From Peribacillus simplex (GTDB lineage: Bacteria; Bacillota; Bacilli; Bacillales; DSM-1321), in NCBI RefSeq assembly GCF_001542915.1, contig NZ_LNNH01000043.1, positions 18,195 through 82,194 on the forward strand: a stretch of DNA of 64,000 nucleotides, given 5' to 3'. The position numbers and the translations under genes are program-made. Of this stretch, positions 20,170 through 29,018 are shown one piece after another. Position 1 is the stretch's first letter, and every line of letters begins with the position of its first letter. Under the pieces are notes generated by a model. That model made no database searches and was not told the DNA's origin. It worked only from the letters and a program-made list of their open reading frames with translations.

Positions 20170-21147
20170 ATGAAAAAGCAATTATTCGTACTTGGAATGG
20201 CAACAGTATTCAGTTTAGGACTTGGAGCTTGCGGTAATGCCGAAAAGTCTTCCGAGGATGCTTCACAGAAAAACAACGCGACTGAAACCACTGCAAAAAA
20301 AGAAGCGAAGACCCAAACCGTTACATATTTGGACAAGGAGTATACAATTCCAGCCAAAGTTACCAGTATCGCGACTGCTAGTTTGGAATCCATGGAGGAT
20401 GCTGCCATATTGGGGGTTAAGCCAACAGGTGTCGTTACTGTAGGCGGAGAAATTCCGGAATATTTGGCGAAGGACCTTGCCGGTGCAAAATCAATCGGGG
20501 AAAAAATGCAGCCAAACTATGAAACTCTTCTTGGATTGAAACCTGATGTGATCATGTGGTCTTCTAAATCACCAGCGAACGTAACGGAGCAATTAGACAA
20601 AGTGGCGCCAACATTCCCCTATTCACATATCTCGACAAATTGGGAAGCGAACTTGCGGTTGATGGCCAGCCTAACAGGTAAAAAAGACGAAGCTGAAAAA
20701 ATCATCACGACTTATAATGATGACGCTGCGAAAGCAAAAGTGGAAATCGGTGAAAAATTGAAGGACAAAAAGGTATTAGTGGTGAGAATCCGGAATGGAA
20801 GCCTCTTCCTATATCCTCAGGATGTTTATTTCAACCCAGTCGTTTATAAAGACCTAGGCTTGACTGTTCCTGAAGAAATTAAACCTATTAAAGCACAAGA
20901 AATGATTTCATTGGAAAAATTTGCAGAACTTGATCCAGATTATGTTTTCTTGCAGTTCTCTGAAAGTGAAAATGCACAAAAACCGGAAGCATTAAAAGAT
21001 TTGGAAAACAACTCCATTTGGAAGAGCATCACGGCAGTGAAAGAAAACAAAGTGTTCGTCAACTCGGTTGATCCTCTTGCTCAAGGTGGAACGGCTTGGA
21101 GCAAGACTGCTTTCTTGAAAGCTGCAACGGAAAAATTAGCTAAATAA
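20170..21147 (+). CDS. feuA: Ferri-bacillibactin-binding lipoprotein
   Basis: Substrate-binding lipoprotein of an iron-catecholate ABC importer, anchored outside the membrane. A lipoprotein signal peptide with lipobox LGAC puts the lipidated Cys at residue 21. The remainder is a periplasmic-binding-protein type III fold. The segments SLESMEDAAILGV, VRIRNGSLFLYP and NSVDPLAQGGTAWSK closely resemble B. subtilis FeuA, the bacillibactin/enterobactin receptor, as I recall it. The ATG at 20170 (325 residues) follows AAAAGGGG. An in-frame upstream start at 20134 would bury the signal peptide. It is the first gene of feuABC-ATPase, divergent from besA and under its own Fur box. Confidence 0.95.
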   Translation: MKKQLFVLGMATVFSLGLGACGNAEKSSEDASQKNNATETTAKKEAKTQTVTYLDKEYTIPAKVTSIATASLESMEDAAILGVKPTGVVTVGGEIPEYLAKDLAGAKSIGEKMQPNYETLLGLKPDVIMWSSKSPANVTEQLDKVAPTFPYSHISTNWEANLRLMASLTGKKDEAEKIITTYNDDAAKAKVEIGEKLKDKKVLVVRIRNGSLFLYPQDVYFNPVVYKDLGLTVPEEIKPIKAQEMISLEKFAELDPDYVFLQFSESENAQKPEALKDLENNSIWKSITAVKENKVFVNSVDPLAQGGTAWSKTAFLKAATEKLAK

Positions 21148-21169
21148 GCAGTAAGGTGCGTTGATTGAT

Positions 21170-22177
21170 ATGGCCAAAACAAATTCATTACCAATAATAA
21201 TCCTTTGTATGGCACCTCTATTGATTTGCTTTTCCATCGTTTTATCGATTTTATATGGTGCCAAAAATATAGATTCCATGACGGTATGGAATGCCATTTT
21301 CCACTATGACTCTGGTAACGTTGATCACACGATCATCATGACTTCCCGTTTGCCCAGAGTTTTGGGTGCCCTTATCGTCGGGGCATTTTTAGCCATATCA
21401 GGAGCACTCATGCAGGGGATGACAAGAAATTATCTTGCATCCCCTTCAATCATGGGAGTGACGGATGGCTCTGCGTTCGTGATTACACTATGTATGGTAT
21501 TTGCTCCAGGTATGTCTTCATTCCAAATGATCCTCTTTTCCATGTTAGGTTCTGCAATGGGTGCCGGAATTGTCTTTGGTTTTGGTTCGCTGCTTCCAAA
21601 TGGACTGTCGCCTGTTCGGCTAGCCATAATCGGGACTGTGATCGGGACATTTTTAAGCAGTATTTCTGCTGCCATAGCATCCTATTTCCAAATTTCCCAA
21701 AATGTAAGTTTTTGGTACAACTCCAGGTTGCACCAGATTGATCCCAATGTACTCAAATTAGCGATACCGTGTGGAATGGTGGGAATCATCCTCGCCCTTT
21801 CCATCTCAAAATCCGTTACGATATTATCTTTAGGCGAAGAAATTTCCATCAATTTAGGCCAGCGCACGAAATTAGTAAAAGCCGTGGCCCTCCTTTCCGT
21901 GATCTGCTTAACGGGAATTGCCGTGGCGCTTGTAGGGAAAATTGGCTTTGTTGGCCTTATCATCCCCCACATCACCCGGTTTTTGATCGGGATCGATTAT
22001 AAGTGGATCGTTCCATGTGCCGGGGTAATTGGTGCGGTTTTTCTAGCTCTGTGTGATGTCTTGAGCCGGTTTGTCAATTATCCATTCGAAACCCCCATAG
22101 GAGTCGTGACCTCCCTGATCGGCATTCCTTTCTTCCTGTACTTAATAAGAACGAGAGGAGGAGAAAAAAATGGATAA
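21170..22177 (+). CDS. feuB: Iron-siderophore ABC permease (FeuB)
   Basis: Polytopic FecCD/BtuC-family permease with about nine or ten membrane helices, forming the translocation channel with FeuC. Conserved family landmarks are RLPRVLGALIVGAFLAISGALMQ split over helix 2, the coupling-helix stretch SLGEEISINLG, and GFVGLIIPHITR near the C-terminal third. The start is set at the ATG at 21170 (335 residues), with AAGGTG 11 bases upstream. A TTG at 21161 is too close to that site. Its 3' end overlaps feuC by 8 bp, indicating coupled translation and equal amounts of the two permeases. Confidence 0.93.
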   Translation: MAKTNSLPIIILCMAPLLICFSIVLSILYGAKNIDSMTVWNAIFHYDSGNVDHTIIMTSRLPRVLGALIVGAFLAISGALMQGMTRNYLASPSIMGVTDGSAFVITLCMVFAPGMSSFQMILFSMLGSAMGAGIVFGFGSLLPNGLSPVRLAIIGTVIGTFLSSISAAIASYFQISQNVSFWYNSRLHQIDPNVLKLAIPCGMVGIILALSISKSVTILSLGEEISINLGQRTKLVKAVALLSVICLTGIAVALVGKIGFVGLIIPHITRFLIGIDYKWIVPCAGVIGAVFLALCDVLSRFVNYPFETPIGVVTSLIGIPFFLYLIRTRGGEKNG

Positions 22178-23192
22178 GAATACTCGGTGGCGCTTCACCC
22201 TCACGATGACCATCATTTCCTGTTTAATTGTTGTTACAAGCTATTTCAGCTTGATTTCCGGGACATTCGACATGACCGTCAAGGCTGTCCTTCAGACCTT
22301 ATTCAGGGTGAATCCGGTACCCGATTTTGATTTGGTCATTTTTGATTTCCGCCTCCCCCGCATCGTGATCGCCGGTTTGGTGGGAGTGAGCTTAGGAATT
22401 GCGGGCACTGTCATTCAAGGTGTTACGAAAAATGGCTTGGCCGATTCGGGCATTCTCGGCATTAATGCCGGTGCCGGGACAGCCATTGTCATTTTCATGT
22501 TTTTCTATCAAGGTCAAACCAGCAGCTCGGACTGGTTCTCGATCATGAGTTTACCGCTATTTGGTCTTTTTGGCGGACTTTTGGCAGCCCTGGTGATTTT
22601 CCTTTTCGCTTGGAAGAACGGGACCCTGGACATGGGCCGCCTTTTACTGACCGGAATCGCGATAGGCTCGGCATTCGGCGCCCTTTCCTTATATTTGTCA
22701 TTAAAAATGAAATCAACCGATTTTGAAATGGCAACGGTTTGGCTCTCGGGTACGATATATGATGCAAACTGGAAATACATCGCATCCATGTTACCATGGA
22801 TGTTAATCCTGATCCCGATCATTAAGAAAAAGGCTTATTTACTTGATTTGTATCAGTTGGAAGAATCGAGCGTTAAAAGTTTGGGGATTTCCGTAGAAAA
22901 GGAAACGGTCATCCTTTTACTCTGCAGCATCGGATTGGTGGGCGCCTCCGTTTCGGTGTCGGGGAATATCGGTTTCGTAGGTTTGATGGCTCCCCACATC
23001 GCAAAGCATCTTGTAGGGATTCATCATAATCAGGTCATCCCGGTATCCGGGGCAATTGGCGCACTGCTGGTGATCGCATCCGACTTCATTGCAAAAACCG
23101 TTTTTGCGCCGGCAGAATTACCGGTCGGGATCGTCATCTCCATTATTGGTGTCCCTTATTTTCTTTATTTACTCATTAAAGCTAAAGCATAG
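22170..23192 (+). CDS. feuC: Iron-siderophore ABC permease (FeuC)
   Basis: Second FecCD-family permease, 340 residues, partner of FeuB. It has RLPRIVIAGLVGVSLGIAG in the early helices, the ATPase-contact region SVKSLGISVEKE, and GNIGFVGLMAPHIAKHLVG typical of the family. The ATG at 22170 lies inside the last codons of feuB, preceded by GAGGAGG, so re-initiation is likely. Like FeuB, it would sit in the cytoplasmic membrane and take ferri-bacillibactin from FeuA. Confidence 0.93.
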   Translation: MDKNTRWRFTLTMTIISCLIVVTSYFSLISGTFDMTVKAVLQTLFRVNPVPDFDLVIFDFRLPRIVIAGLVGVSLGIAGTVIQGVTKNGLADSGILGINAGAGTAIVIFMFFYQGQTSSSDWFSIMSLPLFGLFGGLLAALVIFLFAWKNGTLDMGRLLLTGIAIGSAFGALSLYLSLKMKSTDFEMATVWLSGTIYDANWKYIASMLPWMLILIPIIKKKAYLLDLYQLEESSVKSLGISVEKETVILLLCSIGLVGASVSVSGNIGFVGLMAPHIAKHLVGIHHNQVIPVSGAIGALLVIASDFIAKTVFAPAELPVGIVISIIGVPYFLYLLIKAKA

Positions 23193-23207
23193 AAGGAGAG
23201 ATGATCG

Positions 23208-24035
23208 GTGAGTATTCTCCGTATGGAAAATTTAGAAACGAATTACGAGAAATTGACGGTATTCAAAAACTTGAATCTGGAAATAAAAGAAGGCCTGGTC
23301 ACGACCATCATTGGACCCAATGGCTGCGGTAAATCGACATTATTAAAGACAATCGGCCGGATTTTAAAACAAAAAAGCGGAAGCGTTTTTTTACAAGGGC
23401 AGGACCTGCATAAGATCCACACAAAGGAGATTGCCAAGCAGCTGAGTTTGCTCCCCCAAAACCCGGTCGCACCTGCACAATTGAAGGTCGAGGAACTTAT
23501 TTCATATGGAAGGTATCCACACCGTAATAATGTAAATAAGCTGACGAAGGAAGATAAAGAAACGATCGAATGGGCCATGGATATTACCAAGACCGTTTCA
23601 TTTCGAAACAGGCAAATCGCCAATTTATCTGGCGGTCAAAGACAAAAGGTATGGCTGGCAATGGCTTTAGCACAGAAAACGGATATATTATTATTGGATG
23701 AGCCAACCACCTACCTTGATATGGCTCATCAATTAGAGGTTTTGCAAATCGTTGAAAAGCTAAATAAAGAACAGAAAATAACGACTGTCATGGTTTTGCA
23801 TGATATTAACCACGCGTCCCGGTTTTCACATGAAATCATCACGATGAAAGAAGGAGAAATCATTAAGATCGGGCCTCCTTCGGAGATCATTACGCCTGCC
23901 ATACTGGAAGAAGTGTTTCGTATTGATGCAAGGGTCATGATTGATCCTGCCAATGGGGCCCCTGTTTGTTTCGGATATGACAATCTATCACAGCAAGAAA
24001 CATTTAAAGAAGCCGTTTTATCAAATAACCAATGA
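23208..24035 (+). CDS. Iron-siderophore ABC transporter ATPase (YusV-like)
   Basis: ATP-hydrolysing subunit for the Feu permeases, 275 residues. Walker A GPNGCGKST (residues 36-44), Q-loop LLPQNP, signature LSGGQRQ, Walker B ILLLDEPTT and the switch His in VLHDINHAS are all intact. A GTG start at 23208 follows AGAAGGAGAG. In B. subtilis FeuABC has no ATPase in its operon and relies on the shared ATPase YusV; here the ATPase is the fourth gene of the unit, so the importer is self-contained. The unit ends at a bidirectional terminator shared with the convergent nagP. Confidence 0.93.
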   Translation: MSILRMENLETNYEKLTVFKNLNLEIKEGLVTTIIGPNGCGKSTLLKTIGRILKQKSGSVFLQGQDLHKIHTKEIAKQLSLLPQNPVAPAQLKVEELISYGRYPHRNNVNKLTKEDKETIEWAMDITKTVSFRNRQIANLSGGQRQKVWLAMALAQKTDILLLDEPTTYLDMAHQLEVLQIVEKLNKEQKITTVMVLHDINHASRFSHEIITMKEGEIIKIGPPSEIITPAILEEVFRIDARVMIDPANGAPVCFGYDNLSQQETFKEAVLSNNQ

Positions 24036-24070
24036 AAAAGGCAGTCGACATTGTCGACCGCCTTTTTTTT
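24036..24070. terminator. Bidirectional terminator between feu operon and nagP
   Basis: Near-perfect stem (GGC, then GTCGAC/GTCGAC, then GCC) flanked by AAAA on the left and eight T on the right. It therefore has a U tract in either reading direction. It lies in the 47 bp between two convergent stop codons. Confidence 0.93.
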
Positions 24071-24082
24071 CCACCCATCCAC

Positions 24083-25999
24083 TCAATGATTTTCCAAACG
24101 GATGATGTCTGCTGTATTTTGATTCTGAGTTCCCGTTTTTTGCAATTTCACTGCCGTTCCTTCAGGTAAATTAGTGAAGATGATAGGTGTGATCGCAGAA
24201 GGAGCATTCCGTTTTACGAAATCAAGATCGATATCCAAAAGCGGCGTACCTTTAGTAATCTTCTGGCCTTCTTGGACAAGAGATTTGAAACCTTCTCCAT
24301 TTAATTTAACTGTATCTAACCCTACATGAATCAGAATTTCCAGTCCATTATTCATTTTCAATCCCAGGGCGTGCTTAGTTGGGAATACATTAAGCACTTC
24401 CCCATCGATAGGTGAAACAAGTTTTCCATCTACAGGATCGATTGCGAAGCCATCCCCCATCATTTTCATCGCAAACACTTGATCAGGGACTTGTTCGATT
24501 GGTAAAACGGTCCCTTCGATCGGAAGCACAAAATCATCGAAGCCTAACTCTGATGCTTTGTTTTCTACTACACGTTCATCCACAACTTGTGCTGCTGGTG
24601 CTGTTTTCACTTGGCTTGGACTAACTCCATTTTGAACAAGCTGTTTCATCGCATCTGCAACAAATTCGACGTTCGTTCCTACTATGACCTGAACGCTTGT
24701 TTTATTTAACTTCAGCACACCTCGTGCACCATGTCTTTTTAGAGCCGATTCATTCACATTATCTGCATCAGCCACTACTAAACGTAAGCGTGTTGTACAA
24801 TTATCTATAGATTTCAGATTTTCTTTACCGCCAAGATCTTGAATGAACAGAGAACCCATATCGGTATATTTATCACCTGTTTTCACAACCGTTTCTTCTT
24901 CTGGGCCTTCCTCATCGTCTTCACGTCCTGGTGTTTTCAAATCCATGGCCTTGATGACAAAGTAGAAAATCACGAAATAAATGGCTCCATATACCAACCC
25001 GATCGGTATGATCCATAATGGTTTTTGAGCTATCCCAAAGTTCAACAAATAATCGATGGCCCCTGCCGAGAATCCAAAACCGTGATGGATATCCAGCATA
25101 ACAGCCAGTGCCATGGAAACCCCTGTTAAAAGGGCATGTATGACATATAACACCGGCGCAATGAACATAAATAGAAATTCGATTGGTTCCGTGATTCCGG
25201 TCAAGAAGGAAGTGAAAGCCAATCCGACCAGCATTCCCGTTACCAATTTACGTTTCTCTTTCTTGGCCGCTGCAATCATGGCTAATGCCGCTGCCGGCAG
25301 ACCAAACATCATGATTGGGAAAAAGCCGGTCATGAAAGGTCCAGCACTTGGATCGCCTGCGAAGAAACGATTAATATCTCCAGTTGCTCCATTATATTCT
25401 CCAAATACAAACCATACCAAGCTGTTCAGAACGTGATGCAATCCTACAGGAAGCAATAAACGATTCAATACGCCAAATACACCAGCGCCTAAAGCCCCTG
25501 CACCTGTGATCCATTCGCCAATGTTATTGATGACATCTTGAATCGGCGGCCATACAATCCCGAATATTCCCGCCAGTGCAATCATCGCAAGCGAAGTGAT
25601 AATCGGGACAAACCGTTTTCCTGAAAAGAATCCAAGCCATTCAGGAAGCTTTATATCAGAGTATCTGTTATATAGGAAAGCTGCCACGATACCAGATATG
25701 ATACCGCCTAAAACAGCCATGTCGATTTCTTTATTAATGGCCTGTGTACCATTGGTTAATACAAAATAACCAACAAGACCAGCTAATGCCGCGGCACCGC
25801 TTCCGTCTTTAGATAACCCGATTGCAATACCTAAAGCGAAAAGTAAGGCAAGGTTATCAAAGATCGCTTTACCCGCGGCTGCCATGAATGATATATCCAG
25901 CAAATCTGGCTGACCCAGGCGAAGCAATATAGCCGCTGCCGGCAAGACAGCAATCGGTAACATTAGAGCTTTACCAATTTTTTGTAAATAATTTAACAT
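24083..25999 (-). CDS. nagP: PTS N-acetylglucosamine transporter subunit EIICBA
   Basis: Imports and phosphorylates N-acetylglucosamine to GlcNAc-6-phosphate. One polypeptide of 638 residues has EIIC (about 1-355, ten membrane spans, with GITEPIEF), EIIB with phosphocysteine Cys401 in DNCTTRLRL, and EIIA with phosphohistidine His558 in EILIHVGLD. The EIIA domain is fused, so the protein needs only general HPr. I choose the ATG at 25999 because GGGAG is 9 bases upstream; the ATG at 26008 abuts that site. It is divergent from nagA, with shared NagR operators between them, and a candidate CcpA site lies in its leader. Confidence 0.95.
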   Translation of the reverse strand: MLNYLQKIGKALMLPIAVLPAAAILLRLGQPDLLDISFMAAAGKAIFDNLALLFALGIAIGLSKDGSGAAALAGLVGYFVLTNGTQAINKEIDMAVLGGIISGIVAAFLYNRYSDIKLPEWLGFFSGKRFVPIITSLAMIALAGIFGIVWPPIQDVINNIGEWITGAGALGAGVFGVLNRLLLPVGLHHVLNSLVWFVFGEYNGATGDINRFFAGDPSAGPFMTGFFPIMMFGLPAAALAMIAAAKKEKRKLVTGMLVGLAFTSFLTGITEPIEFLFMFIAPVLYVIHALLTGVSMALAVMLDIHHGFGFSAGAIDYLLNFGIAQKPLWIIPIGLVYGAIYFVIFYFVIKAMDLKTPGREDDEEGPEEETVVKTGDKYTDMGSLFIQDLGGKENLKSIDNCTTRLRLVVADADNVNESALKRHGARGVLKLNKTSVQVIVGTNVEFVADAMKQLVQNGVSPSQVKTAPAAQVVDERVVENKASELGFDDFVLPIEGTVLPIEQVPDQVFAMKMMGDGFAIDPVDGKLVSPIDGEVLNVFPTKHALGLKMNNGLEILIHVGLDTVKLNGEGFKSLVQEGQKITKGTPLLDIDLDFVKRNAPSAITPIIFTNLPEGTAVKLQKTGTQNQNTADIIRLENH

Positions 26000-26053
26000 C
26001 GAACTCATCTCCCTTGTTCCTAACTTCTATTGATAAGGCTAAATGACAAGAAG

Positions 26054-26069
26054 TGTAAAAGCGTTTTCA
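26054..26069 (-). promoter_or_regulatory. Candidate catabolite-responsive element (cre) in nagP leader
   Basis: Read on the minus strand, TGAAAACGCTTTTACA fits the CcpA consensus TGNAANCGNWNNCW except for one position. It lies about 20-35 nt downstream of the predicted nagP start, a position where CcpA acts as a roadblock in other Bacillus genes. Confidence 0.45.
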
Positions 26070-26095
26070 TTTCATTAATAACTTTTCATTGGCTT

Positions 26096-26132
26096 ATACT
26101 AGCACAAAAAATATATAGATGTCTATACCAAT
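26096..26132 (-). promoter_or_regulatory. nagP promoter overlapping a NagR (dre) operator
   Basis: On the minus strand, ATTGGTATAGACATCT (26117-26132) closely matches the dre motif of B. subtilis NagR/YvoA (ATTGGTATAGACAACT). The -35 TAGACA (26120-26125) lies inside it. The -10 TAGTAT (26096-26101) follows at 18 bp with an upstream TG (extended -10). NagR binding would therefore block polymerase at this promoter. Confidence 0.8.
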
Positions 26133-26191
26133 TTTATTGAAATTCTTCGGAAATAGCCCGATTCGTTCTTTTTCGTTGCTTGTACGAAGCA

Positions 26192-26227
26192 ACTGGTCTA
26201 GACAACTTTTAATAAAAGCGATAAAAT
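26192..26227 (+). promoter_or_regulatory. nagABR promoter overlapping a second NagR (dre) operator
   Basis: ACTGGTCTAGACAACT (26192-26207) matches the dre consensus at 14 of 16. Its TAGACA (26199-26204) doubles as the -35 box, with -10 TAAAAT (26222-26227) at exactly 17 bp. The design mirrors the nagP promoter on the other strand. Confidence 0.8.
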
Positions 26228-26297
26228 TAGAACAAAATATGTGAGACTCAATTCGTGACTCATTCATTACGTTTCACTTTCATAAAGGAGATTATGT

Positions 26298-27479
26298 ATG
26301 AAAACATTCATTATCAATAATCTAATGGTTCATAGCGAAAAGGAAACCTACAAGGACGGGTACATTAAAGTCGTGGACGGGAAAATTGCCGAAGTGGGCC
26401 CAGCCAGTCAATGTAAACAGGATGACGATGCCACGGTAATTACGCTTCCATCGGAGTATCAGATCATCCCCGGTGCCATCGATGTTCATATCCACGGCGC
26501 GGCCAAGGCCGATGCAATGGACGCCACTAGCGAAGCATTGTCGACGATGGCAAAGACTCTTCCAAAAGAAGGCACGACCAGCTTTCTGGCAACCACGATG
26601 ACCCAATCTGCTGATGCCATCGAATCAGCACTGCTTAATGCGGGTACCTATATTAAAGAACAAAACGAAGATCATGCTGAAATAGTCGGGATTCATTTGG
26701 AAGGCCCGTTCATTTCACCAGCACGTAAAGGGGCACAGCCTGAAGACTTCATCGTCGATCCCGATGTTTCGCTCTTCAAGAGATGGCAATTGCTTGCCCA
26801 TAACCATATCAAGCTTGTAACGCTTGCACCTGAACAACCAAATGGACTGGAGCTTGCGCGACACCTAAAGGAAACAGGCGTCGTCGCTTCCATTGGACAT
26901 TCCGATGCAACATATGACCAAATCAGTGAAGCGATTGAAGCTGGCACGACACATGTGACACATCTTTATAACGGGATGCGGGGCCTCCATCACCGAGAGC
27001 CTGGCGTTTTGGGCGCGGCCTACCTTCGTGACGAGTTATTCGTTGAACTTATCACGGACGGCATTCATTGCCGACCGGAAATGGTGAAATTGGCTTTTGA
27101 CCAAATCACCAGCAATCGCATGATCCTGATAACCGACTCGCTTCGTGCCAAATGGCTTGAAAAGGGCACTTACGACTTGGGCGGCCAGGATGTGAATGTT
27201 GATGAAACGAAAGCAACGCTTCCAGATGGGACACTTGCGGGCAGTATACTGAAAATGAATGATGCGATTAAGAATACTTTGCAATATACCGGTTGTTCCA
27301 TGACTGACATTATAAAAATGACGGCAGAAAATCCTGCCAAGCAACTTCGGATTTTTGATAGGAAAGGCAGCATTGAAGTTGGAAAAGATGCGGACCTTGT
27401 CATCTTAAATGAAGAATTGGACGTTGAAATGACGTTTTGCAGAGGTAAATTAGCTTATAAAAAGGAGAATGTAAAATGA
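26298..27479 (+). CDS. nagA: N-acetylglucosamine-6-phosphate deacetylase
   Basis: Hydrolyses GlcNAc-6-P to glucosamine-6-P and acetate in the cytoplasm. A 393-residue amidohydrolase-superfamily enzyme. The metal-binding HxH motif (VDVHIHGA), the GHSDATYDQ and HLYNGMRGLHHREPG segments and the catalytic Asp in ITDSLRAKW are in the expected order. The ATG at 26298 has AAAGGAG upstream. Its stop overlaps the nagB start (ATGA), so the two enzymes are translationally coupled. NagR controls its expression through the operator on its -35 box. Confidence 0.96.
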   Translation: MKTFIINNLMVHSEKETYKDGYIKVVDGKIAEVGPASQCKQDDDATVITLPSEYQIIPGAIDVHIHGAAKADAMDATSEALSTMAKTLPKEGTTSFLATTMTQSADAIESALLNAGTYIKEQNEDHAEIVGIHLEGPFISPARKGAQPEDFIVDPDVSLFKRWQLLAHNHIKLVTLAPEQPNGLELARHLKETGVVASIGHSDATYDQISEAIEAGTTHVTHLYNGMRGLHHREPGVLGAAYLRDELFVELITDGIHCRPEMVKLAFDQITSNRMILITDSLRAKWLEKGTYDLGGQDVNVDETKATLPDGTLAGSILKMNDAIKNTLQYTGCSMTDIIKMTAENPAKQLRIFDRKGSIEVGKDADLVILNEELDVEMTFCRGKLAYKKENVK

Positions 27480-28210
27480 ATATCATCAAAGTGCAGGACT
27501 ATGCAGAAATGAGCCGGACGGCTGCAGAAATCGTTATTGGAAAGGTTAAAGGAAATCCGGAAGTCATCCTTGGCCTGGCAACGGGCGGTACACCTAAAGG
27601 AATGTATGATTCCATGATCGAAGACCATGTCCAAAATCATACTTCTTATGAACATGTAACATCTTTTAATCTCGATGAGTATATCGGCTTAAAACCAAAT
27701 GATCCCAACAGTTACCATTTTTATATGAATGACTCCCTATTCAACCATATCGATATCAATAAAGGGCAAACCTTCGTACCAAACGGCACACCGGATAATT
27801 CAGATGAAGAATGCAGACGGTATGACGAAAGAATCGATTCCTTGGGAGGGATTGACCTGCAAATACTTGGAATTGGCCAAAATGGACATATCGGTTTTAA
27901 TGAGCCTGGAACTTCTTTCAATTCCGGTACCCATGTAGTAACGCTTGAGGATTCAACACGCCAAGCGAATGCCCGTTATTTCGACTCCATTGACGAAGTT
28001 CCCACACAAGCAATGACGATGGGCATTTCCACAATCATGAAAAGCAAGGAGATCCTTCTTCTGATTTCCGGCGAAGAAAAAGCCGAAACCTTGAAGAGGC
28101 TCTTCGATGGAGAGATTACGGAAGAATTCCCTGCATCTATCCTTAAAAAACATAATAATGTTACAATTATCGCAGACCAAAAAGCGTTATCCGGCGTGGT
28201 AATGCCCTAA
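27476..28210 (+). CDS. nagB: Glucosamine-6-phosphate deaminase
   Basis: Converts glucosamine-6-P to fructose-6-P and ammonia, feeding amino-sugar carbon into glycolysis. A 244-residue isomerase-fold enzyme. FNLDEYIGL supplies the catalytic Asp, and GIGQNGHIGFNEPG carries the active-site His. ATGGTPKGMY is the phosphate loop. The length matches the short B. subtilis NagB, which lacks the C-terminal extension of the allosteric E. coli enzyme. AAAGGAG precedes the ATG, which overlaps the end of nagA. Confidence 0.97.
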   Translation: MNIIKVQDYAEMSRTAAEIVIGKVKGNPEVILGLATGGTPKGMYDSMIEDHVQNHTSYEHVTSFNLDEYIGLKPNDPNSYHFYMNDSLFNHIDINKGQTFVPNGTPDNSDEECRRYDERIDSLGGIDLQILGIGQNGHIGFNEPGTSFNSGTHVVTLEDSTRQANARYFDSIDEVPTQAMTMGISTIMKSKEILLLISGEEKAETLKRLFDGEITEEFPASILKKHNNVTIIADQKALSGVVMP

Positions 28211-28225
28211 AAGGAGCGAAAATCG

Positions 28226-28948
28226 ATGATTGATAAAAACTCACCTCTTCCGATTTATTTTCAAATCGAAGAACAAATAAAAAGGCAAATAGAAAACGGT
28301 GAGTTCCAAGCGCACAATGCCCTGCCGTCTGAACGTGAATATGCCGAGCAATTCGAAATTAGCCGGATGACCGTGCGGCAGGCGATAAATAACTTGGTTA
28401 ATGATGGATATCTATACCGGCAAAAAGGCCGGGGAACCTTCGTCGCCGACAAGAAGCTCGAGCAGCAGCTTAACGGTCTGACCAGCTTTACAGAAGATAT
28501 GAAGGCCAGGGGCCTCAATCCCAGCAGCAGGCTTCTGAGCTTCGAAATCATACCGGCTACTAAGAAAATCGCCAATGAATTGCATATTTCCCTATATGCC
28601 CCCGTTTATGAAATCAAACGGATTCGATTGGCCGATGATGTCCCAATGGCACTCGAGACGGTATACATGTCTGCGAATTTAATTAAAGGATTAACGGAAG
28701 AAATCATTAACCTTTCGCTTTACCAATATGTCGAGAATTACGTTAAACTTAAAATAGACTATGCGACACAAACGTTGGAATCATCGATTGCTTCCGATTT
28801 GGAAATCGCCCATTTGGCAATTCCCAAACACTCGCCCATTTTATTCATTCAAAGGAATACGTACCTAATCGATGGAACTCCCCTTGAATTTGTCAGATCA
28901 GCATATCGGGCAGACAGGTATAAGTTCACCATCACCATCAACAGATAA
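28226..28948 (+). CDS. nagR: GntR/HutC-family repressor of amino-sugar genes
   Basis: A 240-residue regulator with an N-terminal winged helix-turn-helix (LPSEREYAEQFEISRMTVRQ split across the recognition helix, then GRGTFVA) and a C-terminal UTRA ligand domain from about residue 90. It is equivalent to B. subtilis YvoA/NagR, whose DNA binding is released by glucosamine-6-P or GlcNAc-6-P. It sits in the nagAB operon, and two matching dre operators are visible upstream of nagA and nagP, supporting autoregulation. The ATG at 28226 follows AAAGGAGCG. Confidence 0.95.
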   Translation: MIDKNSPLPIYFQIEEQIKRQIENGEFQAHNALPSEREYAEQFEISRMTVRQAINNLVNDGYLYRQKGRGTFVADKKLEQQLNGLTSFTEDMKARGLNPSSRLLSFEIIPATKKIANELHISLYAPVYEIKRIRLADDVPMALETVYMSANLIKGLTEEIINLSLYQYVENYVKLKIDYATQTLESSIASDLEIAHLAIPKHSPILFIQRNTYLIDGTPLEFVRSAYRADRYKFTITINR

Positions 28949-29018
28949 CCTCGATTGTTTTGGCTGATATTCGTATAGAGACAATTTCATCACTATGATC
29001 AATGGAGGGTGTCATATA

